The position numbers were made by a program, and so were the translations under genes. Below, piece after piece: positions 1 through 12,706 of a stretch of 64,000 bases of DNA (position 1 is the stretch's first letter; each line of letters opens with the position of its first letter). Under the pieces are notes generated by a model that saw only the letters and a list, made by a program, of their open reading frames with translations, was not told the DNA's origin and ran no database searches. Source of the stretch: Alectoria sarmentosa (lineage: Eukaryota > Ascomycota > Lecanoromycetes > Lecanorales > Parmeliaceae); the NCBI GenBank assembly GCA_009733775.1, contig WOGZ01000121.1, forward strand, positions 29,055 to 93,054, written 5' to 3'.

Positions 1-417
1 AGGATTATTGCATTCACCGAAGTGGACGGCAAGGCCAGGGAGGTGTTCAAGCTTGCAAAGATCATCAAGATCACTCGCCATCTTGAAGTGGAAGTTGTTC
101 GAGTTGATGTGTGGCTGTGAAATTTTAGCGTATAAAAACATTGTCTGAATTTTTCAAGATTTGGATTGACGTACTGGAGGGCCACCAATCACCAAGTCCC
201 GGACGTGGTCTGCTAAATGTTTCGCGGCTAACATGTTGCGAATTTTTCCCCCCGTTTCGGCACTTATGTAGAAACGCTTAAGTCTAAATAGATAGACAGT
301 GCTGATAGCGTAAAGCTCACGCGACATTAATCGAGCTTGCGGGCGTTCCGCGGTTGAAGAAAAGCTTAGATTCTTGTCTAGGATTTCGTTCGGCATGCTT
401 GGAATTGGCTTGGCCAT
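1..417 (-). CDS. F-box protein, partial (runs off the left edge)
   Basis: Minus-strand gene whose 3' part lies outside the window. Exon 1 (417-175) starts at an ATG and encodes an N-terminal F-box-like segment (IPSMPNEILDKNLSF), then a stretch like the start of fungal F-box/LRR proteins. A 60-nt intron (174-115) begins GTACGT, has a GCTAAAA branch-like site and ends ACAG. Exon 2 (114-1) stays in phase and reads on through DLDDLCKLEHLPGLAVHFGE to the edge. F-box proteins are known as substrate adaptors of SCF ubiquitin ligases; the target here is unknown. An open frame on the plus strand over 1-120 is the shadow of exon 2. The family call is moderately sure, the intron well supported. Confidence 0.6.
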
Positions 418-813
418 TATAAAGCTGTGGAGCGCAGAAAGTCTAGAGACAGCATGCAGCTTGTGGAAGAGTGTCAAGATTGTTGAAAGCTGATGGAGAG
501 ATTGAACGGCAGCCGAGCAGATGAAGCAAGAGGGTGGGGGAAAAGGTTGAAGAAGAGAAAGCTGTAGGAGATGAGGAAGGAGAAGTTTCAACTCTGCTAG
601 AATCAAGCTACATGACCCCGAACTCCACACCTGAGACGGAGGCTGAAACTTCCATCTCAGCTCTCATTGGTCGCCGCGCTCCTGCCATATCTCAATGACT
701 GTCTTCTCTGATTCTTCCCATCAACCACGGCATGCTCGATCATACAACTTGGGAAGATTGCTAGCACCCATAACAAGCCCCTCGCCATCCTGGCATTCTA
801 ATAGTCATTAGCT
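418..813. other. intergenic, upstream of F-box gene / downstream of chitinase
   Basis: About 400 bp between the start of the F-box gene and the stop of the chitinase gene. I see no gene or repeat. It should hold the F-box promoter and the chitinase 3' UTR. Confidence 0.5.
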
Positions 814-3800
814 TTACACTCCCACGCAGTATCCTTCCTCAGCCCAAAACTCCGAGCTGCAATTTGCGCCATTGGTCCCCAGTACGGGGTTCCATGCGTA
901 TAGTTGCGCTGTCGTGATGTCTGTTTAGTGAGGTTAGCATTACTGGACTACTACGCACTTCATAGAGCCGCCGCGGTGGCTTTTTTGACGGACGACGCCG
1001 AACTAATTTGATAAAGGGCTTACTGTTGTTCTGGGCGAATGAATAACACGTATCTCCCTTGTGCGCTACAATGATTTTATCACAGTTGCTTGCGAGACCG
1101 CTTTGGGTAGGCGCGGGTGATGATATAATGGTGGGAGACGTAGAAATTGCTATGTTTGTTGTCGGGGTGTAAGAAGTAGAAATTGTCGTTGCGGACGCTG
1201 AAGACACTCCGACCTGATTGCCGTCAAGGTCAGCCCACCAAGCTCATCACAGGCTACATTTGTTACTCACACAGTAGTCGTATCCTGCCTGAAATTCTGT
1301 GGAGCAGTTGGCACCATTTGGTCCGAGAATGCCGTTCCAACTGTACAGCTCATCTGTAGTTATGTTGTTATTCTGCGCAAATAAGTAACAGTAGTCGCCA
1401 GCCTTGGCGTCGGCATATTTGTCACAAGCAGGAGTTATATCGCTCTGGGTGGGGTATGGAAGACTCGCAGCAGTCGAAGATGCGCTTTGAGTCTGGTGCG
1501 GAAGACTCGAAATGGTCGTAGATGATTCTCCACTGATACTGGAAGAGCTGGCAGAGGTACCTGGTACGCCTACACAATAGTCATAACCAGTCAAGAATTG
1601 TGTGGTGCAGTTGTGCCCATCAGGGTATCCAAGAACCGGGTTCCAAGTTGTGAGTTGTGCGAGCGTGATATCGAAGCTTTGTGACATGTCATAGCAGGTG
1701 TCGTTGGTGTCGGCGTACGCAAAGGCATTGCAGTTCTTCGCAATGCCTGATTGTGTTGGGGCACTCACGGTGCTGTTGGGTGTTGGGCCATCGGGTCCAT
1801 CGGGTCCATTAGGGTTGCTCCCACTCCCTTGACCTCCTCTTTGCTGTCCGCCGGCGCTGCTGTTAGTACCGCTGATTGGTGCTGGCAGAATATAATTGCC
1901 TCCGGGTGGCCTGTCGCAAATGTCAGAGTGAGACGAAGAATTTGCAAGAGGGCGATTAAGTCCCTTACCCAGTGCAAATGAATTGATCCATGGTCAGATT
2001 GTCGCAGGGTCCAATTATGTTCGGGTTCCACTGTAGGAAGAGAGCAATCGTCACGTTGATGCTACTTGTAGACAGCGAGCTTGCCATGGATGCACTGCAC
2101 CAAAATCAGTATCGCCAGATGCGTAGATATTGGAAACTCGTCTTCCTCACCAGGTCTGGTTTTTGTCGATTTGTGCCACCTCGCATTCAAGTGGTACGCA
2201 GATTGATGTGTTGAAAGAGCAATTATCTGTACCACTTATTGAGTGGAGATCACCTGTGGTCACACCAAAGGTCTGCGAAAGGTAGTTGCAAGACTCAGCA
2301 GAACTGTTAGTTGCTGAGATTATCTGGCCGCAAGTAGTGCCATTAGAGGCCGTCGAGTTAGTATTTGAATTGGTACCCTGGTCCTTCTGGTCCATCGCCC
2401 ATACCATGAGGCCGCCTAGACATCGTTGACTAGCGAAATCCTGTTGACTTTTGGTATCAGTGACTTCACACAGCCCCGCGAAGGATAGCGAAATGTTTTT
2501 GGCTCACCTTCTTCTGCTGGAACGTATCCGCGTCATCGTATGAAACCCACTGGTTGCTATCCCAAGTGATCCACTTCACGCCAGCTGTATGATCCCATGT
2601 TGGTGTTAAGCTATTCTGATTGATGACATCCTGGATCTCTTGGTCATCAAGAATCCCAGAGGTGCCAGAGCATGGCCCAGGGTTTGCACCTCCAGAGAAC
2701 TGGCAGACGCCGTTGGGAGTGTTGCATGAAGGGTCTGATAATGTGAAGGAACGACCGTACTAGGGGTCAGTCAGCCATCGACTTTGCGTCAGCATCCTAT
2801 TTCTAGATTTTTCACCTACCCACGCCATTCCAAGATTCACCTTGTCGGCCTCAACATTAGCTCGCCAGAGCAAGTCCAATCCCAGATCAATCTCGGTAAG
2901 ATTGGTGTGAGGAGCAATGTATGGGCCCACGAACTGCGACTGGGCATCCCATACCCCATGAAGATCCTAGGACGGTTCAATATCGAAGTGCGCAATTCTA
3001 GTGGGAAAGAACTCACATATGACATGAAGTTGAACCAGTCAACGTACTCCTGGAGCGAATTTACGTCGAAGTGCTGAAGGTACCAAAAGCTAGTTGGAAG
3101 CGTCATGGATAGTCCTTTCTGGCCCAAAGCAGCCTTGAGCTCCTTGGCAAGTGCAACATAATTCTCTGTATCCGCTGGCTGACCACCACGATCATCCGCT
3201 TGAGGATACTCCCAGTCGAGATCCACGCCTGTCAAAATAAGCAGGTGAGCTTGGAAAATGTGATGAGTTACGTACCGTCAAACCCGTAGTGGTTCATGAA
3301 CTGAAGAAGACCTTTGATGAAGATCTGTCTGTTTGCGGAAGTTGAAGACATTGTGCTGAACGCCTCTTGAGTTGGGCCGGGGTCTGTAAAAGACCATCCA
3401 CCGACAGAAATCCATGTCTCAAGCTCATTAAATTTGTTTTTCAGAGCTGTGAAACGACCTAATAGGGACGCAGAGTTTGGGTCCATGGGCGCAACTTGGA
3501 AGCTGCTGGGATCAAAAAACGCAAACGCAAAGTTGATGTGAGTAAATCCAGTGAGATTGAGCTCCTCGGGGGTGATCTAAAGTCATGTTAGCAACATGAA
3601 GAAGCGACTCTAAACAATAAAACATACCGACTGGCATGTCCGAGTGGCAGCCCACGACTCGTAGTAGCTATACAGATCCGTCAGCTAAGCACATTTTCAT
3701 CACCTTCATCTATACTGACCCGATTGTACGCTGGCCGATTTCGGAGCTACTGCAAGATGGTTCAGGAGGAGGACCGCATCCACCAAAACCCACCTGACAG

Positions 3801-4199
3801 CCGGTGTCACAAAAGTCAGAAGTACTTCCACAAAAGCTATAGGCCAGTAATTAGCCGGGAAAATCATGTTTTGGATTAAACTAACCCAAATTGGGAACAG
3901 CACACGTTCAAAGGACAGTTTTGTTGGCCGGGAGTACCATATTGTCCACACTCAGCCGTTGCGTTACAGTTCGATGCGCATCCAGTACCACACTGCGTCG
4001 GAGAGTAGCCACAAAGACCATTTGAACCACAGCACGCTCCATTCTCACAAGGAGTATCTGAGTTACATGTTCCCACAGGCAAGGCTCTTAGATTGAGCCG
4101 ATTCACGATAGGAGTCGTGGAGTCATGTTGCGGTAAAGCGTGGGCGCTGACGGCCCAAGATAGGAACGAAAATGCCACAATGTACCCGAAATGCGACAT
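814..4199 (-). CDS. secreted GH18 chitinase with CBM18 and C-terminal LysM repeats
   Basis: Multi-exon gene starting at the ATG at 4199-4197 with a signal peptide (MSHFGYIVAFSFLSWAVSAHA). Cys-rich chitin-binding type-1 (CBM18) sequence follows in exon 1 and continues across an intron to CGSTSDFCDTGC near 3800. The GH18 domain lies about 3700-2450: it has GGWSF, and the catalytic DxxDxDxE motif is rebuilt across an intron near 3240-3285 as DGVDLDWEYP, so the acid Glu is present. Downstream are four or five LysM-like units (about 2400-2200, 2060-1960, 1760-1570, 1440-1270 and 1110-814), joined by Ser/Thr/Pro-rich linkers and each with Cys pairs and an LxxWNP or DLxS core. The last exon ends at a TAA at 814-816. 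The enzyme should cleave chitin outside the cell or in the wall. It resembles class V subgroup C (killer-toxin-like) chitinases, but the LysM units follow the catalytic domain. Exon limits are approximate. Confidence 0.85.
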
Positions 4200-6917
4200 T
4201 GTCGCTTTACTGACAATGAGAAAAGGAGAAGTGATTGGAGAGAGAAAAATCTTGCGGCGGTTGAGTCTTTTAAGATCAAAGACTTAATATCAGATGCGAC
4301 GAGGAGAGCAAGAGCCCCCAAAGAGATGGGGAAGGAGGCCATGGTATCCATCCAGAGGTTACACCGTCCGGAGATTAGTAAATATTCTCAGCACCTTCCC
4401 GTTCTCACTACAGGGTTGAGGTAGAGTCCATAGAGATGGTTTCAATCGAATTAGTTTGCGGAGTTCGGCCGAAAAGTAGGTGATTTGCAGATGACCGACG
4501 TTACTCGACCGTAGGATAGGTACGAAAAAGACCGTATAAATTAATCTGTATTGAGCGGTGTGTTTCTTCGGTCTTCGCATATGACTACGTGCTGAAACAA
4601 TTTTGCCGAAATCTGATCCAATTGGATTTAGAAAAAAAATAGAAGAAATTGCAGAAAACGGCTCCGACAGTCGGAATGGTAAAAAGACTCAGCTGACCAA
4701 AGTGATGCTTATGTTGTAATTTGCTCTGAAAAAAAATCTGCAGGAGGCTGGCTCCGGATTGTCACCTGGGGTCCAAAATTTCTTGGCTTTAGGGCTGAAC
4801 CCCTGAATAGGACCCTGATACTTTAGGGTGCGAGGATTTTACTTCGACGCATATCAGCGTATGCGATTATCTCATCCTCTGGCAGGGTGCACGATTCAAG
4901 GGTTCCGACCAATCTTCAAAAAGTCCCTTTACAACATACGCACCTCAACAACGAGGACACCCATGAGGAAATTCATTGTTTTCTGATTTTCTTGTTGAAT
5001 GGATCTGAAACAAAAGTAATTGCGCTGCCATAGTATGGTATTTTGAGGTTCTGCCAAGACGTTGTGCACCCTAAGCGCCGGACAATGGGATAGGCGTGGG
5101 AGGGCGGGCACTCCGTGCTGACGCAGCGCGTTCGGGTCCGAAAGGATCAGAAGAAGTCGAGCAGAATTCAAGGTCCACATTGAAAATTCTGATGAATTAT
5201 CTTCCTCTCTTTTCCACCCCCTTTTCGATCTCAGTTCACAGTATAGCCCTCATAAATGTTAGCAGGCTCGTTTCCCTCGTCGCATAGGCTCACTTCGGCT
5301 TCTTGGCTCAACTGAGCCACAAGGAGATTTTCGCTGCCAGACGTTGTTGCCCCGCGAAGCAGCGACTGGTTGGAGAACCTTTACAACTTTCGGATGTTCA
5401 AACGATTACGATCGACAGCAAGAGAGTGCCAATCGAGTCCATGACCATGCGATTCTCTGCTGGCATTGGTCTCAATTGTCTCGCAGATATGTGAGATATA
5501 AACATCTAGTTTGAGGCAAGTCAATTGCCTCATGGTGACTGGCATCCAATTCCGGGATTCGGTCCCGCGACCATCGTCTTGCCAAAGTCAGCGAGTCGAA
5601 CATAAGCAATGTGAACAAGTCCAGCAAGTACATGACCTCGAACTCTTTTCCCCAATCCAACTCACCGACTTGAACTCCTTCATCAGCTTAAAGAAACTAT
5701 ACCTAAAGCACCAGCCTTGACATATTCTAAAACCTCGCGTCCCCTCAAATGTATCACTAGATGGATGGGACACCCTCTCCTCTCAATTACATAATCTTCC
5801 ACATCGGTAGTCACCTCCTTTGCATCCTATATGCCCCTAATTCAAATTCCCTCCACGCTTTTCCTGGCCAGGAAATTCTCATCATGCAAGCTAAGCAAAT
5901 GCGCCGTTCGGGGAGACCAGAAGCGGGGGAAGGGGTTGCGAGTCTTACAGCGCCAAGACGACGGTATTATCGGCAACATCTTCCATTATGCACAATATTT
6001 AGGCGGGGCCGACTCGCCGGTTCTTGCGGGGATGATACTGATCAAGGCTTTGAGGATGGAGATCGGGACTGATGGGGAAGGAGTCCATCCAGAAAGCGGA
6101 TCCCACTGCCGGAACAGTCTTTTTGTAGATCCCAGATCCGATGATTTGTCAAAGGGCAAGATTTTTTTTTTTAAATGCATATGAAACGTTTTGCTTCTAT
6201 ACAGAGTTCTAATTGCATGCTTTTCCCAGTCTCTGAGTATGAATCCCGAATATTCTCAAGTTGGACAATTTATCCTTTTCTTTAATGTAATCCACTCGCT
6301 TACATTTACTGTAAGATCAGACTTTACGCATTCTTATATGTCGACAATCTTCAAGCACATCTACCTTTGTGTAAACACAACTGAATACAAGCCAAGGCAA
6401 GCATACAATTGATATAGCTGGGCCCACCAGCTTTAGCTCGGGCCTGGAGCGCAAATGGTACAAACGAACGCAGGATTTGAATCTGGCTGGGCTGAGTATG
6501 TAGGTGCTAGACCGGGGGTGCAGCTCTAATTCAGTAGTACAGGAGAAAGCCCGGTGAAGAAGTCATCACTAGGTGAACTGGTGGGAGGTAACGGAGGATC
6601 GAAGGTATGTTGTGAGGTGAAAAGAGTGGCAGAGGAAAAAAAGCGAGCAAGGAAGAACCGATCGCGCTACTCATGTGATATTGACGGCCTTGTTAATTGC
6701 ATGAATCTACTTGAGCTGGCTACATCTCAAGCGCAAAACCCTTTTCTCCCAGCTCAGCTCTTCTCAGTCAACCGACTTTATCTTGGACGTACATACCTTC
6801 CGTTCGCCTCGGAGCATAGATGATCAAGCATGCAGCTTCAGTCCAATTTCGTGCTTCCAAAGCCGACAACTCCTTCTCATAGATACTCCCGATCTAGTAC
6901 CAGCCCGAGTCTATGTA
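4200..6917. other. intergenic, no supported gene
   Basis: About 2.7 kb holding only short open frames without recognisable domains or codon signal. The first few hundred bases should be the chitinase promoter. I checked the tRNA-like stretch near 6,440-6,500 and found no cloverleaf. Confidence 0.5.
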
Positions 6918-8291
6918 CTACTCACAGCAGTCCCCCAACGCCTCTACCCAAGGGCGTCCTTCCCAGTCTTGTAGCAGCCCAAGTGCTCGACCGCATTTTG
7001 TTCTGCACGCGTGCAACGTGTAGCCCAATCTCACTCCTGTCTCCCGACATCCGATTTTTACGTCGTCCGGCATCGAGTGATTGAAGTCGGGGAATGCCAC
7101 GAAGTTGATGCGCTTGAGGTTCGGAGCGCGCGCCTGCTTTTCGTTTCCGAGTCCTCGAAAGAGCATTCGCAAGACGGCCTTATCCCATATTTCTAGCCCT
7201 GGGTGAAGGACCAGCGTCTCGAGACTGGCCGGCAGCCACGGCACTAGCCTCTGCACTGTGCCAGACCCGACCTTATCTTCGCCGCACCCATGAGTTTTGA
7301 TGAACATGTCAACACAAGCTACCAGGCACTTCAACACCCTAAATTCTCGAAGAGATCCCAAGAATAGATCATTGTGATTTCGGCATAGATCGCGGCAGCT
7401 TGAGGCTGTGTGCACTCCTTTCCGAGTTAGCAGACTCAGGTAAGTAAGACTGTGCCGAGCGTGCTGTTTCAGAAGTTCGGCCAGACGCTGAGGTTGAAGC
7501 TTTGCCGAGAAGTCATGGATCCCGTGATTGTACGTGAATCTCTGCAAGGCATTTGTACGACCGATCAGCTCTATCAAGTAGCTGAGGTCGAAGTGTGCTC
7601 CTAAGATGATCTCGGTCACGCCAGAGGAGCGACGCTGATATGGACAGATATACAGATGCTTTCTTCTTAGACCTTCTACATTTAGCTTCCTGAGAGTTGG
7701 TAGCATTGCAAGGAGGATCGATAGTTCCATTCCATCAACACTGTTCACGGAAGTCGAGACGTGGGCTTCGGTCAATTTTCCCAACGGGAAAGGTGCTCTG
7801 GAATTGTGAATCGGGTCATAGCTTGCCTCGAGTACATTCGAAAGAACTCTCAGCATGTCCTGGGACCATGTAATGCTGATTTCAATCTTCTGGATGTTCA
7901 AGAGGCTGGTGATCAACAGAGGGGCAGCCATATGTGAGGTCTCCCTCGGAATATTTTGGAGGATGGATGTGTACGGGTTCTGATGGGTCAGAGTGTCCAT
8001 TTCGGTGAGTAGATCGTCGGGAGCTCCCCCATCCCAGGGATATTCGAGTGCGCGAAGCCTCGCGAATTTTGGATATAGTGCTATGTGAGGACTTGAAATC
8101 ACAGTCCTCAATAGTTCATTTTGGTCCAGACTCGCAAGTCTTCTTCTTAGGGTTTTATTTTCTCGAATTGTGTCTGTACACAAACAAGATATCCGCTTAC
8201 AGCTGAGTGTGAACGAGTCGATGTATAAGGGAGATACGTTGGCTATGATGGAGAGTAGAAGCTCACTGGGGAGGTCTGTGAGGATTGCCAT
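6918..8291 (-). CDS. F-box protein with LRR-like C-terminal region
   Basis: Single-exon gene of 457 residues from the ATG at 8291. I prefer this start because the F-box begins at once (MAILTDLPSELLLSIIANVSP); the frame is open 30 codons further upstream. The rest has the leucine-rich pattern of fungal F-box proteins (LTEAHVSTSVNSVDGMELSI, LPTLRKLNVEGL, LETLVLHPGLEIWD). The presumed role is substrate recognition in an SCF ubiquitin ligase, with unknown target. No introns or lesions are seen. The neighbours are unrelated in function. Confidence 0.75.
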   Translation of the reverse strand: MAILTDLPSELLLSIIANVSPLYIDSFTLSCKRISCLCTDTIRENKTLRRRLASLDQNELLRTVISSPHIALYPKFARLRALEYPWDGGAPDDLLTEMDTLTHQNPYTSILQNIPRETSHMAAPLLITSLLNIQKIEISITWSQDMLRVLSNVLEASYDPIHNSRAPFPLGKLTEAHVSTSVNSVDGMELSILLAMLPTLRKLNVEGLRRKHLYICPYQRRSSGVTEIILGAHFDLSYLIELIGRTNALQRFTYNHGIHDFSAKLQPQRLAELLKQHARHSLTYLSLLTRKGVHTASSCRDLCRNHNDLFLGSLREFRVLKCLVACVDMFIKTHGCGEDKVGSGTVQRLVPWLPASLETLVLHPGLEIWDKAVLRMLFRGLGNEKQARAPNLKRINFVAFPDFNHSMPDDVKIGCRETGVRLGYTLHACRTKCGRALGLLQDWEGRPWVEALGDCCE

Positions 8292-9750
8292 TGGATAGGA
8301 GGGTGAGGATTGTAAGAAATGTAGCCTTGGTCGTAGAATGAGGACGCGGGATGCCGTATTATATCTTAAAGACTGATTCAACGAAGTGTTGTTGGCGGTG
8401 ATTAAGCTCCAAGTCGACCATGGGTTTTAACGCTCTGCAGAGGAGTGTTGAGCTCTGCGAAGGATGTCTTTCTTGCTGGAACTCATTTTGGAAAGTGTTG
8501 GAAGACGGGGTTAGTGATTTACCGGCGGTAGATATGTGTCGTGAACAGTATTCTACTCGCTGTACCTGTTGAGATGTGCTTTGGATAGCAGATTGAAGTG
8601 TGTTGAACAATGATTCAAGTCTCTAAGTCTCTAAGCAACAAGAGGCGTTTAGCAGAGTGCTGTGTTAGATTGATTGAGAAAGCACCCTTCGCTACGAGAG
8701 CTGTTCACCGAGTTTCTATTTTCCAACATTTATTCGTCATTCGAAGATAAAATGATAACTAACAGCAAGGGTAGCCAACCGGCCATCACGCATTACATGT
8801 AATGACCCTCTTTTAGGCACATCGAGGCCTGCTGCAGTCCCATTCTCTCGAAAATGTGACACCAAACTCTGCCTCGATACAACGATTTATGTCTCCGCTC
8901 TTAGCGGAGCTACCGCGCTTGAGTTAGAGGCTCTCGTTTCCTCCCTTAACACATCTATTGGAATCTACTGCTACACTACCCCACAGTGGCAAATGTCATA
9001 TGATACTAGCGTCTTTTTGCTAGTATAAGTAGCCTTCACAGTGCTTCATAGAAAAGACAATCAATCCCCATACCATCAAATCCAACAACAACTACCCTGG
9101 GCGGTGGCGTAGTAAATTGCTCAGCTGCCTCTCTCGGCATAGCTGAAGAGCAAATCTCAATCGCCAAGCTGAAGGACCGAACATCGACGCAGACCTTTGT
9201 AAAGAATAGGGCACTACATGAACGCCAAGGCACATACCGGTACCGTAGACTAAACTAGCATGGGTCTCTGGGGAAGAAAAGGGATCGCTCCTTGGCTGGA
9301 TAAGACTCATTACAAAAGCGGTAAGTGGGATTCTTCGAGACTTATCTCCTAATCTCGGGCGTTCATTACGGTCGGACTGTTCCGAACCGTCACGGTGCCG
9401 CCGCCTGCCCCTATTGCGTCGGGTCGAGCACGTCATTCTGAAGCGGGTCAAAGCTGAGCAAGAATGACTGGACATTAGAGTCGCTGCCTTACGAACCCAG
9501 CCGAGAGTAGATGTGGTGTACACCACTCAGAAAGTCAAGCTTGTAATGTGAGTCTCTGTACCAGGCTTCCTTTTTTTATAAATTTTGCAGCGCCTGGAGG
9601 GGCCCTCTTTCGACACTGCGATCCTCGCTCTCGTTTTGTGTGCAAGGATTGATATCCAGTCCCAAAAAGTGAACCTGAAATGGCGGTTCAGTGAATGAGG
9701 CACCGTTCTTTCGACATTGTCATCAGCATTGATTTCTCCTGAGGATATCG
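8292..9750. other. intergenic, no supported gene
   Basis: About 1.4 kb upstream of the F-box gene. Open frames here (for example on the minus strand around 9092-9526) have no domain and poor composition. It contains a perfect short inverted repeat at 9003-9026. Confidence 0.45.
9003..9026. repeat. perfect 8-bp inverted repeat with T-rich loop
   Basis: ATACTAGC (9003-9010) and GCTAGTAT (9019-9026) flank the loop GTCTTTTT. It could form a small hairpin. No flanking target-site duplication or transposon gene was seen, so its meaning is unknown. Confidence 0.5.
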
Positions 9751-12706
9751 TCACCCTACTCTACGAATCAACCCTTTTTTCGTCATCTCATCCCTGTAGC
9801 AAATCGTTTGCGAATTCACTGGTTTTAAAGTATGTTTTGAAGGAGCTTCACGTAGTTTTTCCACAACGCTTTCGTCCCCAACCATCAACGCAAAGTTAGT
9901 GGCTGATCGACCACGACTATTCTGAAACTTTGGATCGACGCCCCACGAAAATAGAAGTTCCAAAATATCATAATTCGACCAGCTCACTGCCTCCATCAAT
10001 GGAATGTAATCGTCCCCGCTAGGCGCACTAACATCGCTACCTGCCTCATGAAGCAACTTTAAGATCTGGATTGATCCTCCCCGAGCAGCACGATAGAACG
10101 CAGTCGTTATTGTCGCAGTGAGACTGATTATCGATGTGCCATGTTTCAAGAACAGTTCGACTAGATCCTCCATGGCAAGCTCGGATGCAATATGTAACGG
10201 TGTTAAGCCATTGCGCTCGTCCAAATCGGCAGCCTTGTTTACATTTGCCCCTGCTTCGAGAAGTTTCTCCGCGACAGAGAGCGAGCCGCTTGCAGTTGCA
10301 ACGGTCAAAGGCGTTCAGCCGCCACGGAAACTCTTATCCACATCGTACTGACTTTTGAGAAGGCTGAAACAGTCATCGAGCCCGAACAAGACTGTATAGA
10401 AAACCGGGTCCTAAGTTGTCTCGTGTCCAATATAGTTGAAGTACGAGGACCTAAGAAGTTGCCGACAGAGTGGTAACTGCTGATCATAGCAGCGAAAAGG
10501 CCCAACAAAGAATATGGAACCGGATAAACGCCTCCGTTGGAAAGCCTCCCAAGCTTCGTAGAGGAACCCGCTGTCTTGCCTAGGGTTTAAATACCACTGT
10601 AGTCTTGGGACTATGGTTTTGGTAAAATTAATGTTAGTATATTCACCACTCTTCATGTGCTCGGGCCCGACCAATCCTCGTGGCATGTTGCGCTACTATG
10701 TCTGGCCCTAACGAAGAGTTGTGGTAGTGCATCTCATTATGCTGCTGTAGGAACGATGATACCTGTATTGAGTGGTAGTCAGTCAGCTCCAAAGCGAAAT
10801 TAGGAGCCCCTATGAGCCTCGCAGCTGTCTTCAAATGGGTCGTGATGGTGGTTTTGCAAGGCAATTTGCTTTGGTTGAAAACGTGCAGCTCGCATCAGAG
10901 ATTTCGTTGATTCGGGGAACGAGAGATACTGGATCGACGTCTCCGCGAGATATTGATTTGTTTTACGGGCGTCGACGTGGTATTGGGACATGTCGCTCTG
11001 CAAGATGCTTTCCGATTGTAGGTATTTCAGGATGGTTTTGTGCCCTAGGCTCACAATTGGAGGCTTGAGATTCCAGTCTACTAGTACTACGCTGAAAAGC
11101 ATGCCAATGAGTTCAACCTCGTCCATGATTGCCTCGGGGTCCAAGGAATTGTCATCCGGATCAATGGCAGCGCCTTCTACCAACGTTGCCGGTGTCAGAG
11201 GCACGAGACTCATACATAACCACCGCAAGCTTTTCTTAATTTCGTTGACATGATATCGATTTTGAATAGTCGTTTTCTTCGATAGAGTCAGTCTCGTAGG
11301 TTTCTTCTAGACCATTCGGGAGCTCCCTAAGCGCGTTCCTTATTGACCGGCTGGTTCCACGGACAAGAACAAAGTCCAAGAGAAGATCTGCTTGTAGAAA
11401 GAGCCCATCGGCACGCGCCACTATCCTTGATATGGTCAAATTGATGAGCTCTGAATTGGGCACATTCAGCTTTCGAGAAGTGAATTTCTTGTTGACCTCG
11501 GCGGCTACGAACGTTCGGACGTCGTCATTATCTTCATTAGATATAAAGACATTATGTGTGACGACTGGCATAAGTAAGATCTCAAGGATTGCGTCATTGC
11601 GTCTAGAGACCAGTACAGCAACTGGCGTCCCACATTCGCGATCTGAGAGTTGTCAACGCATCAACAAAGGCCTGCGAATACGGTGCCTCATCTAAAGCAT
11701 CGTTGACTATAAACACTTTGCTTTTGAAATCGGCAAGGTCGTCCAGGAGGCCAATGTACTCACTAATCGTGAGATTTCGCGAAAGGCTCCACTGCTTCTG
11801 TTCATTCAACCGCTCCAGCCGTTCGATTGCTTGGGTTTTATGATCTAGCAGCTGTCATACCAGTGTGCCGAGGCAAGCGTCTAAAGTCTGCTTTGCCGGA
11901 TCTCGATAATCAATATAAAAATACGCTAAGGCAATTCCATTGTCCTTGGATGCCCAGGAGTACTGCATGTACTCAATCACTATCGATACGAGTATGCTCT
12001 TTCCACATCCCGGTAAGCCTCGCAGCGATAATATCCCCTGATCATTATGTGACCAAGTCTTGAAGCTGTCAGATACTATCAGCCAGCCTCCGGTACCTGG
12101 ATGTCGGCGTTTCAAGGCAGCTTGATAGTTGTCGAACGCATCACCGTTGTAGGGGCAGATCCAAGCCATCAACGCGGCATGATGCTGAGTGTTTGCCATT
12201 TTGGTCGTGGTCTGATGCAGCTTCTGGGTCATCTCTTCCAGGCGAAGAAGAGAAGCAGCAGAGTCCTGGACGATCGCATCTGAAAGGACGGATCGAAGGC
12301 GATCGAGATACTTAAGGACTTCCTCCTTTTCCTTTTCTTTCATGGGTCAAATGACTCGTCTCCAAAAGGCTTTAATGTCATGTTTGGATGAATGGACTTC
12401 ACCCTCGGCCATACAAAACTGAATTGTGCTGTTAGTTTGGCGGAGAATGTTGGAACAGTCCTCGACGACTCCGTTACGAGAAAGTGCATAAAGGACACTC
12501 GTGCTGGTGGGTGTCGACAGAGTTGTAAGATTTTCGTCGAGGCGTCCAAGGACAACATTCACGCTCGAGACTTCGCTCAATACCATACGCATACATGAAG
12601 GCGCATTGGCGACTTTGGATATGTATCCGTAGCCAGCGGCGATGACTCTCCCGCTAATTTCGATCAGGGAGGCAAGAGAAGCAGCGAGCCCCACAGCCTC
12701 AGCCAT
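9751..12706 (-). pseudogene. STAND protein (Helo-like N-terminus, NACHT, ankyrin), decayed
   Basis: The order of parts matches fungal NACHT-ankyrin STAND proteins, the NLR-like receptors linked to non-self recognition. The ATG at 12706 starts a STAND N-terminal segment (MAEAVGLAASLASLIEISGR). The NACHT P-loop GLPGCGKS lies near 12010, with an FIVNDALDE Walker-B-like stretch near 11700. Downstream comes the RWLCMSLVPLTPATLVEGA region near 11190 and ankyrin repeats at about 10310-9800 (NGLTPLHIAS). The frame is broken many times: in-frame TGA at 12349-12347 (family Trp of the WPxKEK stretch), TGA at 11857-11855, and TGA near 10310 where an ankyrin GGWTPL Trp is expected. Frame changes occur near 11640, 11245, 10830 and about 10650-10450. 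Fungal introns could hide one such break but not all. I call it a pseudogene. A chance that it is several intron-rich exons remains small. Confidence 0.8.

Noticed and set aside
1..120. Plus-strand open frame at the left edge that could be the end of a gene
   Set aside because: It is antisense to the second exon of a minus-strand F-box gene, whose intron and phase fit well.
6410..6540. Possible tRNA gene (GGATTTGAATCT word)
   Set aside because: No acceptor, D or anticodon stem pairs on either strand.
12347..12349. TGA as a sense codon for Trp (altered genetic code)
   Set aside because: All intact genes in the window use TGG for Trp and stop at TGA, and the STAND gene also has frameshifts.
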